Source: Gracilaria domingensis
Taxonomy: Eukaryota > Rhodophyta > Florideophyceae > Gracilariales > Gracilariaceae
Direction of reading: 5' to 3'
Assembly: GCA_022539475.1 (NCBI GenBank)
Contig: VCMS01000245.1
Span: 25,072 to 89,071 of the forward strand
Length of the DNA stretch: 64,000 bases
The position numbers and the translations under genes were made by a program. Under the pieces are notes generated by a model. The model searched no databases. It was not told the DNA's origin and worked only from the letters and a program-made list of their open reading frames with translations. This document shows, in pieces, positions 12,272 to 24,625 of this stretch (position 1 is the stretch's first letter; every line of letters begins with the position of its first letter).

Positions 12272-13350
12272 GTGTCAGACACGCGCCCAGAATCGGGTTC
12301 TTTCGTACCGATCAAGCCGGAAGAACTCATCCGGGAGCAGCAAACGGACCGTGTTTGTACGGAGATTCGTAGCCGTCTGAAGGGCGGAGCACGACTGCCT
12401 TTCGTCGAGAACGACCAAGGATTCCTCATGCGAACTGTGGGACATAGACCACAGATTGTGGTTCCGCACTGCCTTCGGTCTCGAGTACTGCATTTGTCGC
12501 ACAATGCGAAGCTCTCAGCCCACTTTGGTGGCAGGAAGTTGTACTACACCTTCGGGAAGGACTTCTACTGGCCAGCGATGGCTTTCGATGCGTATGCCAC
12601 TGTTCGTGGATGTTCTGATTGCGCAAAGAACCGCGTCAAACTGTGGAAGTACTCCAAGAAGTTGGTACTCTTCCGTGCTAGGGCTCCACTCGAATTCTTG
12701 GCTATTGATTTGCTCGGCGAGTTTATTCACACCCGTCAGGGAAACTGGTTTGTACTGGTCATCACCGACCGCTTTTCTAAGCTGGTACGAACTGCGCCTT
12801 TGAAGAAGGTTACTGCCAGTGCGGTCGCCCAAGCTTTCGTTACACACTGGGTTTTTGTCTACAGACCGCCGATTGATTTACTATCGGATAATGTAGCGCA
12901 GTTTGCGGCTAAGGTCTTTCAAGACGTCTGCCGCATCTTGCGGATCCAAAATTGGTTCACGACAATGTATCATCCCCAGAGTAATGGGCAGGTTGAACGC
13001 TTTAACCGCACAATGCTCAGTGCATTACGGACGTTCGTTGCCGAGCATTCGTCGGAAAGGGATCAATACACCGATGCGGTGACATATGCCTACCGTTCGC
13101 AGGTTCATCGCACTACTCAGATCTCGCCGTTCGAGCTTGTGCTATCACGCATTCCTTCGTCGGTGGTCATCGATCCACAGCCAATTCTGGATAAGTTCCC
13201 CTCGCCACGCCTACATAGGGACGCGTGGAAGAGCTGGCTCACGAAGATCATTCCTACGGTTAGGAAGAATATTTCTAAGGCACAGGCCGCCTACAAGCGG
13301 GATTTCGACGCAAGCCGGATACCACTACGCGTACTGTGGAACCAGCCGCC
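12272..13350 (+). pseudogene. Integrase region of the Gypsy element
   Basis: An N-terminal HHCC-like zinc region (LSHNAKLSAHFGGRK through CSDCAKNR) is followed by the integrase core with LEFLAIDLLG, LLSDNVAQF and PQSNGQVERFNRTM. These blocks correspond to the usual core positions of Ty3/Gypsy integrases. Downstream sequence is a long Ser/Glu/Arg-rich tail. Confidence 0.9.
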
Positions 13351-14599
13351 GAAGCGGGAGCGCGCACTTCGTTTTCCGTATTGCCGCATCCCAACCGCGG
13401 ACTTGCTGATTTGCCGGATGAGCCGGAATCTCACCAGTCAGTCTCTGCTGCCCCTCACGTACACACGCGGATACTGGCCCCTCCGGGGATACTTACCACT
13501 GCTCCCGACGCTCCAACTGAGAAGGGGGAGGGGGAGGCAAATCGCTCGTGGTCGTTGTCGCTGTCGTCGACGGAATCGCCGTTGCAGGCCTCAATGTCTC
13601 ACGCAAGTCGTGGTGAACGCGCGAGGACGCGCGACGCACAGCGGGATAATCGGAAAGACGCGAACAACGCGCAGCTATCGCGGAAGTCTGAGGAGGAATG
13701 CACCACTTTGGTGGAGCGCAAAGCCGGACACCCGGAAGAGTACCAGGATGTAGCTGCTGCAGAAGCCGCCGCTTCACCCGCGGAAAGTACTGTATTGCCG
13801 TCACAGACGAAGAGACAGGAGGCTGCCCCAGCTGTGCAACGTGAGACCGGCATGCCGGAAACGGGTGTCGCAAACATAGCAACAGCCGCGTCAAATGCGG
13901 AACATACACGCTTGCCGCAGCCGGAGCCCGACAGCGGTAGCGCACCTGCGCTGAGGAAATCCGGAAGTTCGGAAGAAAAGTTAGTCAAAAGAGACCGTGC
14001 TTTCATGGCTGACCCGACTTCGGGAGACCTCACCGAAGCATCAAGTGATGAAGCTGTTGAAAACAAGGAGGAAACCGCCGATATGGCGAGCCGATACGCC
14101 ACAGTAAGTGGGCAGCAGCACAACGCTGCACGGGCGCACACAACGCGCCAAGTGTCCGGCTTCGCCGGCGATCCGCCTCCAGTCCAGCACACGAGCCTGG
14201 CACGCGCCTGCTGTAAGGCTCACGGCCGCCGAAAACGGAAATCCTGAAATTGAATCGGCAGCGCACAGCCGTGCAACGTCGCATACGCAGTTGAGTGGCG
14301 AAACGCCGCCACGGCGCGCGCAACAGCACCACTCGCTGGCGCATCGAAAGGCGAACCGTTCCCCCTCACGACGGGAGAGCCCTCCGGAACGCCGGAAGCT
14401 CGCTGTTCGAGAAGACCAAAGCAAGGTCACAGCCCTACAACTCGGGAAGGAAAGCCAGAAATCGGAAAGCCTGAATGTCAGGAACACGCAATCGTCACCA
14501 GAACCCCCTAGCGTACAGAACGCACTACCGTCAAGACGTAAGCCGTTTGGCAACGACGCCCACGACGGGAAAGCAATCAACGACACCTCAGAAGAGGGC

Positions 14600-14842
14600 A
14601 CGATAACCGAACCGCACACTGAGCGGCGTGTCCTCGACAGGGAGTACGTTATGGACCGTCTGATTAGTCACGGCTACGCTTTTGATGGAGAGCTATTGTA
14701 TCAAGTCCGTTGGTACGACTGTCCTTTGTCGAAGGACACACATGAGCCTATCGAGCATCTTCCTCGCTCTAAGGTCCTACAGTACCCCCGTCGCAGACGG
14801 ACACCGATATCGGCCACGCTGGACAGAGCCCAAGTGGGTTGA
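14600..14842 (+). pseudogene. C-terminal chromodomain of the Gypsy element
   Basis: The segment DREYVMDRLISHGY, LLYQVRWYDCP, HEPIEHLPRSKVLQY has the aromatic and acidic pattern of a chromodomain. In chromoviruses this domain sits at the integrase C-terminus and directs insertion to particular chromatin. It lies unusually far from the integrase core, beyond about 1.2 kb of low-complexity Ser/Arg/Glu-rich sequence. Confidence 0.75.
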
Positions 14843-15299
14843 CCACCCACAATTTGTGAGTTATGCCGTCTCGGACGGAATATGACGCTTCACGCGGATG
14901 GAATTGCATCATGCAAAACGTTCCGCTTCACGCGGATGCAACGATGTTGATACTAACAAGCCGCCCTAGGCGGACGCTACCGAAAAGCAGCAATATGCCG
15001 CTCTCTGCTGACAGTCTCTGTCTGAGCAGATAAGCCGCGAAACGCGGAAGCCACTTACAGTGGAGAAGGAGATGAAGAAGAAAGACGCGTAAGAAGAAGG
15101 AGAAGAAGCCAGGATACTGGAAGGAAGACTAAGAAGTTTTATCGCTACAGCTGCTTCGTCGGAAAGTTATCCCTTTCTTGTGGGCCATTCGCAACAGCCT
15201 CGAACGAGGTATTGCCCACTGAGAAGAGAGAGAACAAAAAGAAAAGTTTGAGCCATGCCAGCAAGGGTGGAGAAGTTCACCTCTAACTATTGAGTCGCC

Positions 15300-17219
15300 C
15301 CTCATCATCGGAGCCTATTACGGACTACTGAAGCCCGTCAGGGATCGCGAGCCGGAGAATTACGCGCCGGACGGCCCAGCACCTGGGGTGCCCCCACTAC
15401 CGGGAGCCTCGGAGAAGCGCTGTGCAGCTATGGCTTGCAATTCCGACTCGTCGGTCACCGTATCGAGAACGGCCACCCCTACGCCTCGAAAGAAGTCGCG
15501 AATGACCGCCGCTCGCGGTGTAAGCGTAGTATTGCCGCCCCCGGCGGAAGTTCCGACCTGGGCCCAGGGAGCAGTGGAGACAGGAGCCGCTGTTGCGGGC
15601 GGTTCGACGACAACTGCCTCGTCGTCGTCTCCCATCGACTCGGGCTCTGGTTCGTCCTCCACGCCCTCTGGGCTTCCCTCATCCATGGGGCTACCTCCCT
15701 CGGCAGGGTCATCACCGTCATCGTGGACGTATACGAACCCACGCGGGTGCCCTTTCGGAATATGATGCTCCTCTCGGCGGCGGCCTGCCTCCCCAGCGGG
15801 ACCAATTATCTCCCAAATCTATAGGTCAAAGTATACGAAGTCGCCGGCATTGACGTTGCGTCCCGGAGAACGGTCCGACTGCCGACGAACCGCGTCGGTA
15901 ACCTGACTAGCAGGCACCTCATTTCAGTCAATCCGGTCAATGACTTCCACCAACGCGGTGGCTTCGCGTGCATTGCGGACGGAGCCGAGCGCCTCGAAGA
16001 GATCCAATGCCCGGATCGCTTACCGGATGAGTTCCGGAACGAACCACACTCGGTAGGAATCATATTCCTCGATGAGAAGGAAAGCCGCGACGAGGGCCTT
16101 CCATTCTGTGGCAAGAATGCTTCACAGGCCGCGAGGCGGATCGTTCATGAAATACGAGCCTATGTAAGTTAGGCAGGGCGGTAGCTCTACGTGACACCCT
16201 CGTAGGACTTCGACCGCAGGCCAGAACGACGGCAGCGGCGGGTATCGCCCAGTATGGGAGTGACGCGCGATGCGCTCAACCTCCGAGCACTGGTACGGCA
16301 CCAGTACCCCAAAGCGGGAGCGCCATTTCCTCTCGAATCGGAGGCCTTCATGGAACTGGGACCATGCTGGACGGCGAAGATACCAGAACTCGGCACGAAG
16401 AATAGGCCGAGCCTACAGGATCAACTCCTGCTGCGGCTGAACGGTGTCCGAGTATCAGTCGATTTCGTCCAAACTCGTTGGCTAGATGGTGGCCGTAGCC
16501 GACCTCGCCGAAAGTTCGGTAACGGGCCACGTCCTACTGGTACTGTGCCGGCACCGGATGTTCATTCGGAGCTCGGAAGTGTCGCGCGTTCCCAATGCGG
16601 GCCATCTTATTGCGAGCAAATTTTCTCGTCTCGTTTCGACCTACAAACAGGCAACTCGGTGTGACCGCTAAGGGGGCGATCCAGTCCCATGAACGGGTAA
16701 CGTCAGCAGGAAGCCCACCAGGGAGTTGACCGTCGAAAGCGTACGAGTCGACGAGCTCGATATCCCGAACAGCATGGGCGTCAAGCCAGGGAGCCTGGGC
16801 GAAAAGGAAACTGTGCCGGTGCGGATCCCGGATGCGTAACGCGCCTGCGGTAGGCCATCCACCCAGCGTAGCTGGCATCTCGGCGTTGAACCAATCCCAT
16901 ACGGGTGCGAGACCAGCCTGAGCTGGAGCGTAATCCTGTTGGGAAGAACCCGGCTGGGAGGCAGCCGCCGACTGCGGAAGAGATACAGACCGAAACGGCG
17001 GGTTGGGGACTTGCATACGTGCCGTCGAAGACGGATGGGCGTTGGGTGTGTTGGACATCGCAGGAGAGCTCGAAATGACGAGGTTCGCTATTGACACCGG
17101 AGGTGTTGGTGGCTCCGAACAGTTCTCGGCAGACCCGTCTCGGAGGAATTCCTTATATACCTCCATCGCGAGGCGCATTGAACAGACGGAGTCGGTGTCT
17201 CAGCCTGAGAAGGGGGAGA
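15300..17219 (-). mobile_element. Internal 5' part of a second LTR retrotransposon, fossil fragment
   Basis: Minus-strand coding-like sequence starts just inside the LTR at 17220-18073. A 214-residue frame (16534-17178) begins MRLAMEVYKEFLRDG and is rich in Ser/Pro. It is followed by shorter frames, including an acidic 108-residue one at 15360-15686 (MDEGSPEGVEDEPEPES). The position directly after an LTR suggests a gag-type region, although no diagnostic motif is seen. The element is truncated where it meets the 3' end of the plus-strand Gypsy element. It is broken, with a few breaks plus loss of everything downstream. Confidence 0.5.
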
Positions 17220-18073
17220 TGTGGAGCAAAACGCCCTTTGTGGGGATGCACCGAAGTATTTTTCATAGTCTGTTGATCCGTTACTGGCTTCGACACCTCA
17301 TGTTATGAGAGGCTACTGTAGTAGTGGCCCTATTTTGGGGTATGCCTAGGAAGGGTAGTGTTTCTGCACACGTGTGCTGAGTCGGCCCGATGCCGGGTGC
17401 GCCGTGGCAAGCCTGCCACGGTTTCACACGTGTAGAGTGTTGGCTGGCAGGGCCGGATAGTTAGATAATTTTAGTTCATATTTTCAAGTGCCCTATATAG
17501 GTGGCGGCGCTTGTCGTCGCTGGACGGGAAGTAAACCTCAAGGAGGTTTCTGGCTCTAGCTTCCTGCCGCGTGCGAACGGTTCTTTGTCCCTAACCGGGC
17601 TATACCGCCGCATCCCTGGAGTTACTATCCACCTCTTTCCCCGAGGAGTCCTAGACCGTCGTTACGGCATCATTTGTTGTTTATTCGATATTATTATCGT
17701 CATACGGCTCTTGTTTCTCTGCCCTGTTATACAGGTTTTGCGCACTAGTCTCGGGACTTATTCCCGTTTATCACGAGTCAGTGCTCCGCAGTGCGGCTCG
17801 TTTGCTAATCCTTTGTTTCCCCATACCGTTGGGCTGAAGACCCCCACTCGCTGTGGCTCGCCGGAACAACCGGATACCTACGCCGATTCTTCCCCTTCAT
17901 CTCTGACTGCACGCTCAGATTGGGGCGACCCGGACTTACACCCGGCATCGCGCTGGCCCTATCAGAGGGTTCTACTGCTGCATCTACCTCAAAAGAGAGA
18001 AGGTCCCGAACAGCCTGTCGGTGCGCTTTCCGCGACGCGGCTCTTGTTTGCCCACTCGTGGGATTGCACCACA
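17220..18073 (-). mobile_element. LTR of the second retrotransposon (inverted relative to 45131-45983)
   Basis: About 854 bp bounded by TGTGGAGCAAAACG and TTGCACCACA, so it has TG...CA ends within a short terminal inverted repeat. It is the reverse complement of the solo LTR at 45131-45983 and related to the LTRs at 62599 and 63413. It contains CCTATATAGG-type TATA-like sequence near 17490. On the minus strand it would be the 5' LTR of the fragment at 15300-17219. Its outer edge cuts straight into the pogo-like transposase, so it inserted there. Confidence 0.85.
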
Positions 18074-19386
18074 CTGATCACATGGCTGCAGAAAGTGTGA
18101 GGTATTCGCAGCATTAATACATGCTTCGATTAGATGAGGAGCGCAGTAATCAACCCACTCTAAATCCTTCCTGAACCAGTGGCCGTCCAAGAAGAGCAAG
18201 TAGAATGTCTTCTCCGGAATGTACCGTATGGCTGTGTTTTCCACTTGCTTTACCAAAAATGGCATGAGAGCGCCTTCCATAGAACCTTTTTCGCTTACCA
18301 TGATTATTCCATCAGGCGGAAACCAATTCGGCTCCGTGAAGCGCGCTATAATACCAGACGGAAGTGCAGTAAATCTCCCTTGCACTGGGGCCTACCAGTC
18401 GGACGACTTGCGTTTGCCCGCTACAATGAAGAATTGGGGAGCGACACGGCCAGCAGCCGGCGCAGCAATGACTGCGGTTATATGTTTCGATACTCCATAG
18501 CTAAATTTAACGGAGCGAAGACCCCCGTTTCTGGAGTTGGTAGCTGAGAAGACTTTGCACGGCTTTCGATTTAAGTTGTTTACCGCCGTTTGGTCAACAT
18601 TCCATATGCGGTTCGGGGAGGTAAGAAGCCCGGGCCGAAGCATCCCAATGCGTTCAAGTACAGAGAAAAAGGTCTCAACGTGCTCATAACTTTGCGCTTT
18701 GAGCTTTGCATTCTCCTTGTTCTCGATGTTCTTGAAGCAGATATCTCGATTGAAGGCTCTGTATTTGCGTATGAAATCATCGCTGGGAACACCGTTCGTG
18801 AATCCTGTCCTACCGTCAGCCGGGATGCTACAAAGAACATGCTTGAGAGTGTAGTGGTCTACAGCAAACCTACTTTCTGCTGCGGTTATTAGCCTAGTAT
18901 TAATCATTTCACATTCTTCCTTTGTAAGTGTAAGGAAGGGCCTGGGTGGATATCTCTACTGAGCAAATGCTGGAGCTGGTTACTGTGTTGTGCTGCTGCT
19001 TTCTTGATGCGGTGTACTGTTGACCTGCGGACTCCAGTAATGCAAGCAACATCACGAATGTGTCGGTTGCTGTTAAGAAGGCGCAAGGCTTCTTTGCGTG
19101 CAAGCGCTTGCTCTCTCATGCGCTCCAGTCTTTTCTTGTGCTCCGAGGTCTGCTTTCGCATAGACTGTGGCATTGTGGCAGCGCTATGGCACTGCCGTTG
19201 CAGTTTTGACAAGTTGTTCGAAGCGCTGTGGAAGTCAACACCATGAGGGTGTTTTCCACTGTCGTCTACATCGCGGGAAAGGTATTGGGATTGGTCTAAG
19301 GGATGAGAAGAGGCGGGAGATACGCTGGAAGGTAGGCGTTTCAGTTTGTATATGTTTTGGCGAGAGGTTGTCTCAAAATTAACCAT
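18074..19386 (-). pseudogene. pogo/DDE_1-type transposase, truncated and broken
   Basis: The N-terminal part (18904-19386) is basic with a helix-turn-helix-like stretch (RHIRDVACITGVRRSTVHRIKK). The catalytic part (18392-18907) has IWNVDQTAVN, KHITAVIAAPAAGRVAP and FFIVAGKR. The next block has LLFLDGHWFRKDLEWVDYC and NTSHFLQPCDQ. Together these give the D, D, D pattern of pogo/Jerky-type DDE transposases. A frame change separates the N-terminal and catalytic parts, and an in-frame stop lies at 18392-18394. The reading ends exactly where the LTR begins (18073), and the missing C-terminus is not found elsewhere in the window. No terminal inverted repeats were identified. Confidence 0.8.
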
Positions 19387-19389
19387 GTC

Positions 19390-20528
19390 CCAGAACTAGC
19401 GTCCCAGAAGGGTACAAAAGTTTTGTCATGTGTTGATCTAAGACATGCACCAGCAAAAGATCTTTTTTTAGAGCACAAACCAAGAATAAATTTCTCAAAG
19501 AGCAATGAAAGTAATAAATAGCATTTCTCGCAAACGTCTTCTATTGCCAGTCAAAATCGAGGGAAATATCGGTATTCTCACTATCCGTTGTGAACATCAC
19601 CTGCTCCAAGAATGACTCTAGCCCAAGTTTTTCCTGATCAGGCTTCGCATCATTCTCAGTAGATCTTTCCAAGATAGTAATCATATCATGTTCATGGCAC
19701 TCGCTGTTAGACTCCCCATCAGACAGTTGCTAAAAATAGCAATATAATTCTGGAATTATGCTCTTCTCAACCATCAAAGATGCTTCGTGAGCATAGAGTA
19801 GCTATGAAAGACAGAAACCTGTTGCTTAACCTTGAGCTATTCAGTCCGCCTTCGTCTGCCTGCAAGTATTCTTTTAGCAATCTTATGATTTTCTTGAACC
19901 CCCGCAGATCAAGCCAAAGATTTGTATACTTTAACGAGTTTATCCGCTAGATTTGGTAAGTTATCACGACGCCTTCTCCAAACTAGACAATGATGCCATT
20001 TCTTGAGCAGTCGAAGAAAGAAATTGTCCTATGCGCATTTTAAGAGAAAGCTATTTACAAGGCGCGTATAGTAAATTTCATCATTTCATAGTAAGTCTAA
20101 GGCATTATGGCATTGCTTCACAATCGAGTCTTTGCCAAAGCCTACTAACTCCTCTCCCTTCGACGAGGAGCGCTTTATTTTACGTTGGAACTAGGCTTTG
20201 AGTACCCATAAAGAGAGAGAGAACTCCTCTTCATACTTCTGTATCACATTTTAACACATCATGAAGAAATAGAGATCACAGCAGAACTATGACGCTTCCA
20301 ATTGTGAATATATACAGTTCTATTGGTTAAGAACGCAGTTGTTTCTTCGTATACCACACTTTGTTTCGCTGATTTCTTTCAAACCAATTTTTTGTGCACA
20401 ACAAACAAGCATAAACCAGAGATATAGGAGCACACTCACCCTTCAGGATCCCAATACAATTGCATATACGATCCAAACTCTAGTGAGCTCTGCGCGTTCT
20501 GTCCCAGAAACCCAGATTTGTGGTAATA
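19390..20528. other. AT-rich stretch with no recognisable gene
   Basis: Stops are frequent in all frames and no protein motif is recognisable. The phrase GTCCCAGAA occurs near both ends (19387-19412 and 20498), which could mark the ends of a non-autonomous element or the pogo-like element, but I could not establish inverted termini. It ends at GGTAATATCGTC immediately before a TAIL terminus. Confidence 0.5.
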
Positions 20529-21124
20529 TCGTCGTCTGTGTTCTGCAAAGTGGAATATAGTCTGTTCGCTTTGGAAACTAAGCTAGTTGTTGGGCTTTTT
20601 GGGGGGCGCGAGGGGGTGGCAGAGGGTGGCACTCAAAAAATTAAGAAATTTTGGAATATTAAATTCCATCTCGCGCAGTTTAAATCTTCGGTCCCCTAGT
20701 TTTTGTAGAGGGTCTACCTCGCCGCACCGCCCCATCCACTCTTTTCCGCGACCCTCTCTCAAGTCTGCGCTTGTGCTAGTTTGCGTTTCCATTTTCCCAC
20801 GAGTTGCGATGCAAATCGCAACTCACCTCACTTCACTCATCCCATCATTACTTCCCATTCCCCCCCGTGCCCACTATTCACGTACTTCTCGCCCATCACG
20901 CGTTCGGATCCTTCCTCTTCGTCTCCAGAAAAGTTATTCTGTAGAAGTACGGGTGACAACTCTCCCCAATACCGTGCACCCGCCCTGCCCCAAAACGGCT
21001 TCCCATTCCTCCACATCCTTCTCTCCTCTCGCATTTTGAAAATTCGGTCCGCCGTTCGCAGTGCCATGCCCTACCCCAAAACCCAGTCAATACCGGAGCG
21101 CCAAGTGCCTCCTGAAACACCTGT
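20529..21124 (-). repeat. TAIL repeat copy, longer tail with the end of the coiled-coil frame
   Basis: On the minus strand this copy ends at 20529 with CACAGACG and extends further left than the arm copies. It includes the equivalent of the C-terminus of the 309-residue protein at 55954-56883 (EERRMW against EERRMG). A second TAIL copy starts immediately at 21126 in the same orientation, so the two are in tandem. Confidence 0.8.
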
Positions 21125-21125
21125 T

Positions 21126-21592
21126 CGTCTGTGTTCTGCAAAGTGGAATATAGTCTGTTCGCTTTGGAAACTAAGCTAGTTTTTGGGCTTTTTGGGGCGC
21201 GCGAGGGGGTGGCAGTGGCTGGCACTCAAAAAATTAAGAAATTTTGGAATATTAAATTCCATCTCGTGCAGTTCAATTCTTGGGTCTCCTAGTTTTTGTA
21301 AAGGTTCTATTTCGCCGCACCGCCCCATCCACTCTTTTCCGCGACCCTCTCTCTAATCTGCGCTTGTGCTAGTTTGCGTTTCCATTTTTCCCCGAGTTGC
21401 GATGCAAATCGCAACGCATCTCACCTCAATTATCCCACCATTCCTTCCCATTCCGCACCGTCCCCACTCTTCACCTATATCTCGCCCATCACGCATTCGG
21501 ATCCTCCTCTCCGTCTCCGGAAGTTATTCTGTAGAGGTCGTGTGAGAACTGTCCCAATCTCGTGCACCGCCCCAAAACGGCCGCATGCCGCG
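21126..21592 (-). repeat. TAIL repeat copy (right arm)
   Basis: The mirror of 8366-8833. It begins CGTCTGTGTTCTGCAAAG and is truncated at CGGCC next to the GCATGCCGCGGAGGCG sequence that also lies upstream of the phytol kinase gene at 37960. Confidence 0.85.
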
Positions 21593-21639
21593 GAGGCGTC
21601 TCGCGAGGCTTCCTCCAGCTGACTATTGGCGATGAGCTG

Positions 21640-22428
<789 letters not shown>

Positions 22429-22433
22429 CGCAT

Positions 22434-24625
22434 GACGCGACGCCGGCAGCAAAGCCCCGTGCCGCCGCAGAGCGCTCAAACGGGGCACCGTGCGCGCGCG
22501 CGGCGCCGCCCGGCGCGCACCGCCAACGGGCATGCTATGCGTCTCACTCCGCTGCTGCCGCCGCCATGGCCAACTCACGTACCATGAGCGCGCCGTACCG
22601 CGTTCCCTCTCCGGGTCCTTGCCCTCCCTGTAGCGCTGCTGCTGTACTGCAAACGCGCGTGAGCCCAGCCGGCCACGCCCGACTCGCTGCCAGAAGCCTC
22701 GGCGGCGCCGGCCGTGGCCGGCGGTGGTGCCGGTAAACGCCACGCTGCTGGGGCTGCCAGAGGCGCTGGTTTTGGCTGCACGCGCGCTGGCGCGCTCGGT
22801 AGTGGCGTTGCTGGCCCAGCTGCCGCCTCTGGAGGCGCGGCTGCGATCGGCGCTGCTGGTAGACGAGCGCGCTGCCATGCCCACGTGTGATCAGCGCGCC
22901 ACCAACCCCCTGGCCTTGGCACGGCGTGCAGCGGCGCTACGTTACGGTGCGCGTTTGGGCTGTGCCCGACCCTAGTTTAGTCTCCGACGCGCTAGCGGCT
23001 TCCGCCGCGCGCCAGCTGCACGCGGGCGCGTTGTGTGGCAGCGTCGCCGACTTCTCCGGCGCGCTGGCTCGCGCCGTGCCGCGCTTCGTCAGGCCAAGCG
23101 CGGCGACGTTGCCGCCGCCGCTGGCCGTGCTGTCGGCACTGCCACGCCACCGCGCCGGGCGTCTCTTTCTCGCGGCGGCCGCGCTGGGCGGGCAGCACTG
23201 CGTGCGCGACTCGGCGTTGTTCGCCAAGCGCGGCGGCGCGTGGTACGTGGCGACTGCCGCCACCAATTCCAACCCGGGACTCGGCATGCCGCCACGCGTG
23301 CGCACGTTTGTGAGCGCCTAACTGGACCCGTGGCTGCGCGCGCCGCCTATGATGCTGCGACGCTGGTTGCGACGACGGTGGCGGAGCGCCGCAACTGGAC
23401 AGCACCCAGCTTCGTTCCATCGCGGGCGTTCGTGGCACTGCCAGGCAGTGCGGCGCTCGGCAGTGAGCTGCTGTCGCCGTCGGCGCGCGATTATACGCCA
23501 ATGCGGCTGGCCCTGCTGCTGTGCGCGCGCGCGCTGCAGCGCGACAACGATGCGCCCACAGTGAGCAGCGTGGCCATCTTCAAGCTGCCGTTGCTGTTCA
23601 ACCTCATGCCGGTGGAACTCATCGCAGACGTTGACACGCTAAGCATGTTGCTGTACAAGATGCTCACTGACGTGCTCTCTGCCGTGACGCTTCTGATCAA
23701 GGGCTTGGAGGTGCTGCTGGTGGGCGCGCAGCCTTCGTAGGCCGCCATCACGCGCGTCATCGGCGCCGACGTGCACACCCGCACTGCGCGCACCGACAAG
23801 GCCGCCGTGATGCTTGTGGCGATGTGCGAGCCGCAGCGCTCGTTTCTCATCGCCGCCGTTTGCCGTCGCGCTCGCGTTCGTGGCCTGCGGCGTGCTCGCC
23901 GAGTTTGGCGCCATGCGCTGACGAGCGCGAAACAGCGGCCGCGCAACGCGCAGCGCTGCCTGATGCGTATCGCGGCGAGGGGCGCGCACTTCGCAGCCGA
24001 GCGTGCGTGCGCCAAGGGCGAGCGATGCGCGTGCAGCTGTTGCATGAGTTAATACACCATAATGAGCGCGTAAACGAGCTTCGCCGTTTTCGCCGCAGTT
24101 GTTGTTTGAGTCTGATCTCACTTTGTCAACTTCTACTACGGGCCACGTCCGCGCAATTTCTGCGCGCGCCTCGCTCTCAGCCGCCACGAGGCGCGCGGTG
24201 GCTCAGACTCGTCACCAAAAGGCGCGCCTTCGTCACTACTTCGCGCCTCCAAAGCGAACCAGCTCCGCTACCGCGCCTTTGAGCGCGGTAATATAACGCA
24301 TCGCCGCCGCGCGGAATGAGCTCGTCGCCATGACGCGCGCGCTGCACACAAGCGCGGTCGCCGCCGCGCTACTCCTCGCACTGTGCGCGGCGCCCGAATC
24401 GTGAGGTTTCCGGTCTCCACTCCATGATAGCGAAGGGCGCTTGGTCACGCGCGGTGCACATAAACTGGTGATGATTCACGTAGCATGATGACGCGCTCAC
24501 AGCAGCCAAGTCTCGCACGCATGGGCCATCCAGGATGAGCTGGCACGCAAACGTCGTTGAACGACGCACCGCCTGCAGGAATGGCGCCGCGCGCTCCGTG
24601 GGCGGCGCGGAGGTTTGCTGGCGAT
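22434..24625 (+). pseudogene. Unknown GC-rich membrane protein gene, broken (right-arm copy)
   Basis: The counterpart of 5321-7515. The best frames are 22724-22975 (VPVNATLLGLPEALVLAARAL), 22887-23321 (VWAVPDPSLVSDALAAS through RVRTFVSA) and 23033-23740 (ERRNWTAPSFVPSRAFVALPG, LPLLFNLMPVEL, LLIKGLEVLLVGAQPS). A later open frame from 23771 continues the hydrophobic pattern (VMLVAMCEPQRSFLIAAV). Together they suggest a protein of more than 500 residues with an N-terminal anchor and a hydrophobic C-terminal region. Product unknown. Confidence 0.5.

Larger units (their letters stand above)
8834..15290 (+). mobile_element. Ty3/Gypsy (chromovirus-like) LTR retrotransposon, broken fossil
   Basis: Parts appear in the usual Ty3/Gypsy order: Gag-like, aspartic protease, reverse transcriptase, RNase H, integrase, a long low-complexity region, and a C-terminal chromodomain. 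The left side starts abruptly at the TAIL terminus with no LTR, so the 5' end is missing. No matching 3' LTR is seen directly after the coding part. The element is clearly defunct, with several breaks (about four to six) plus the loss of its ends. Long open stretches remain, so it is probably not very old, but without an LTR pair age cannot be estimated. Confidence 0.9.

Noticed and set aside
15388-15853. Plus-strand frames over 15388-15853.
   Set aside because: They overlap a minus-strand acidic frame that fits better with the adjacent LTR orientation. Neither has a diagnostic motif, so only the minus-strand assignment was kept, with low confidence.
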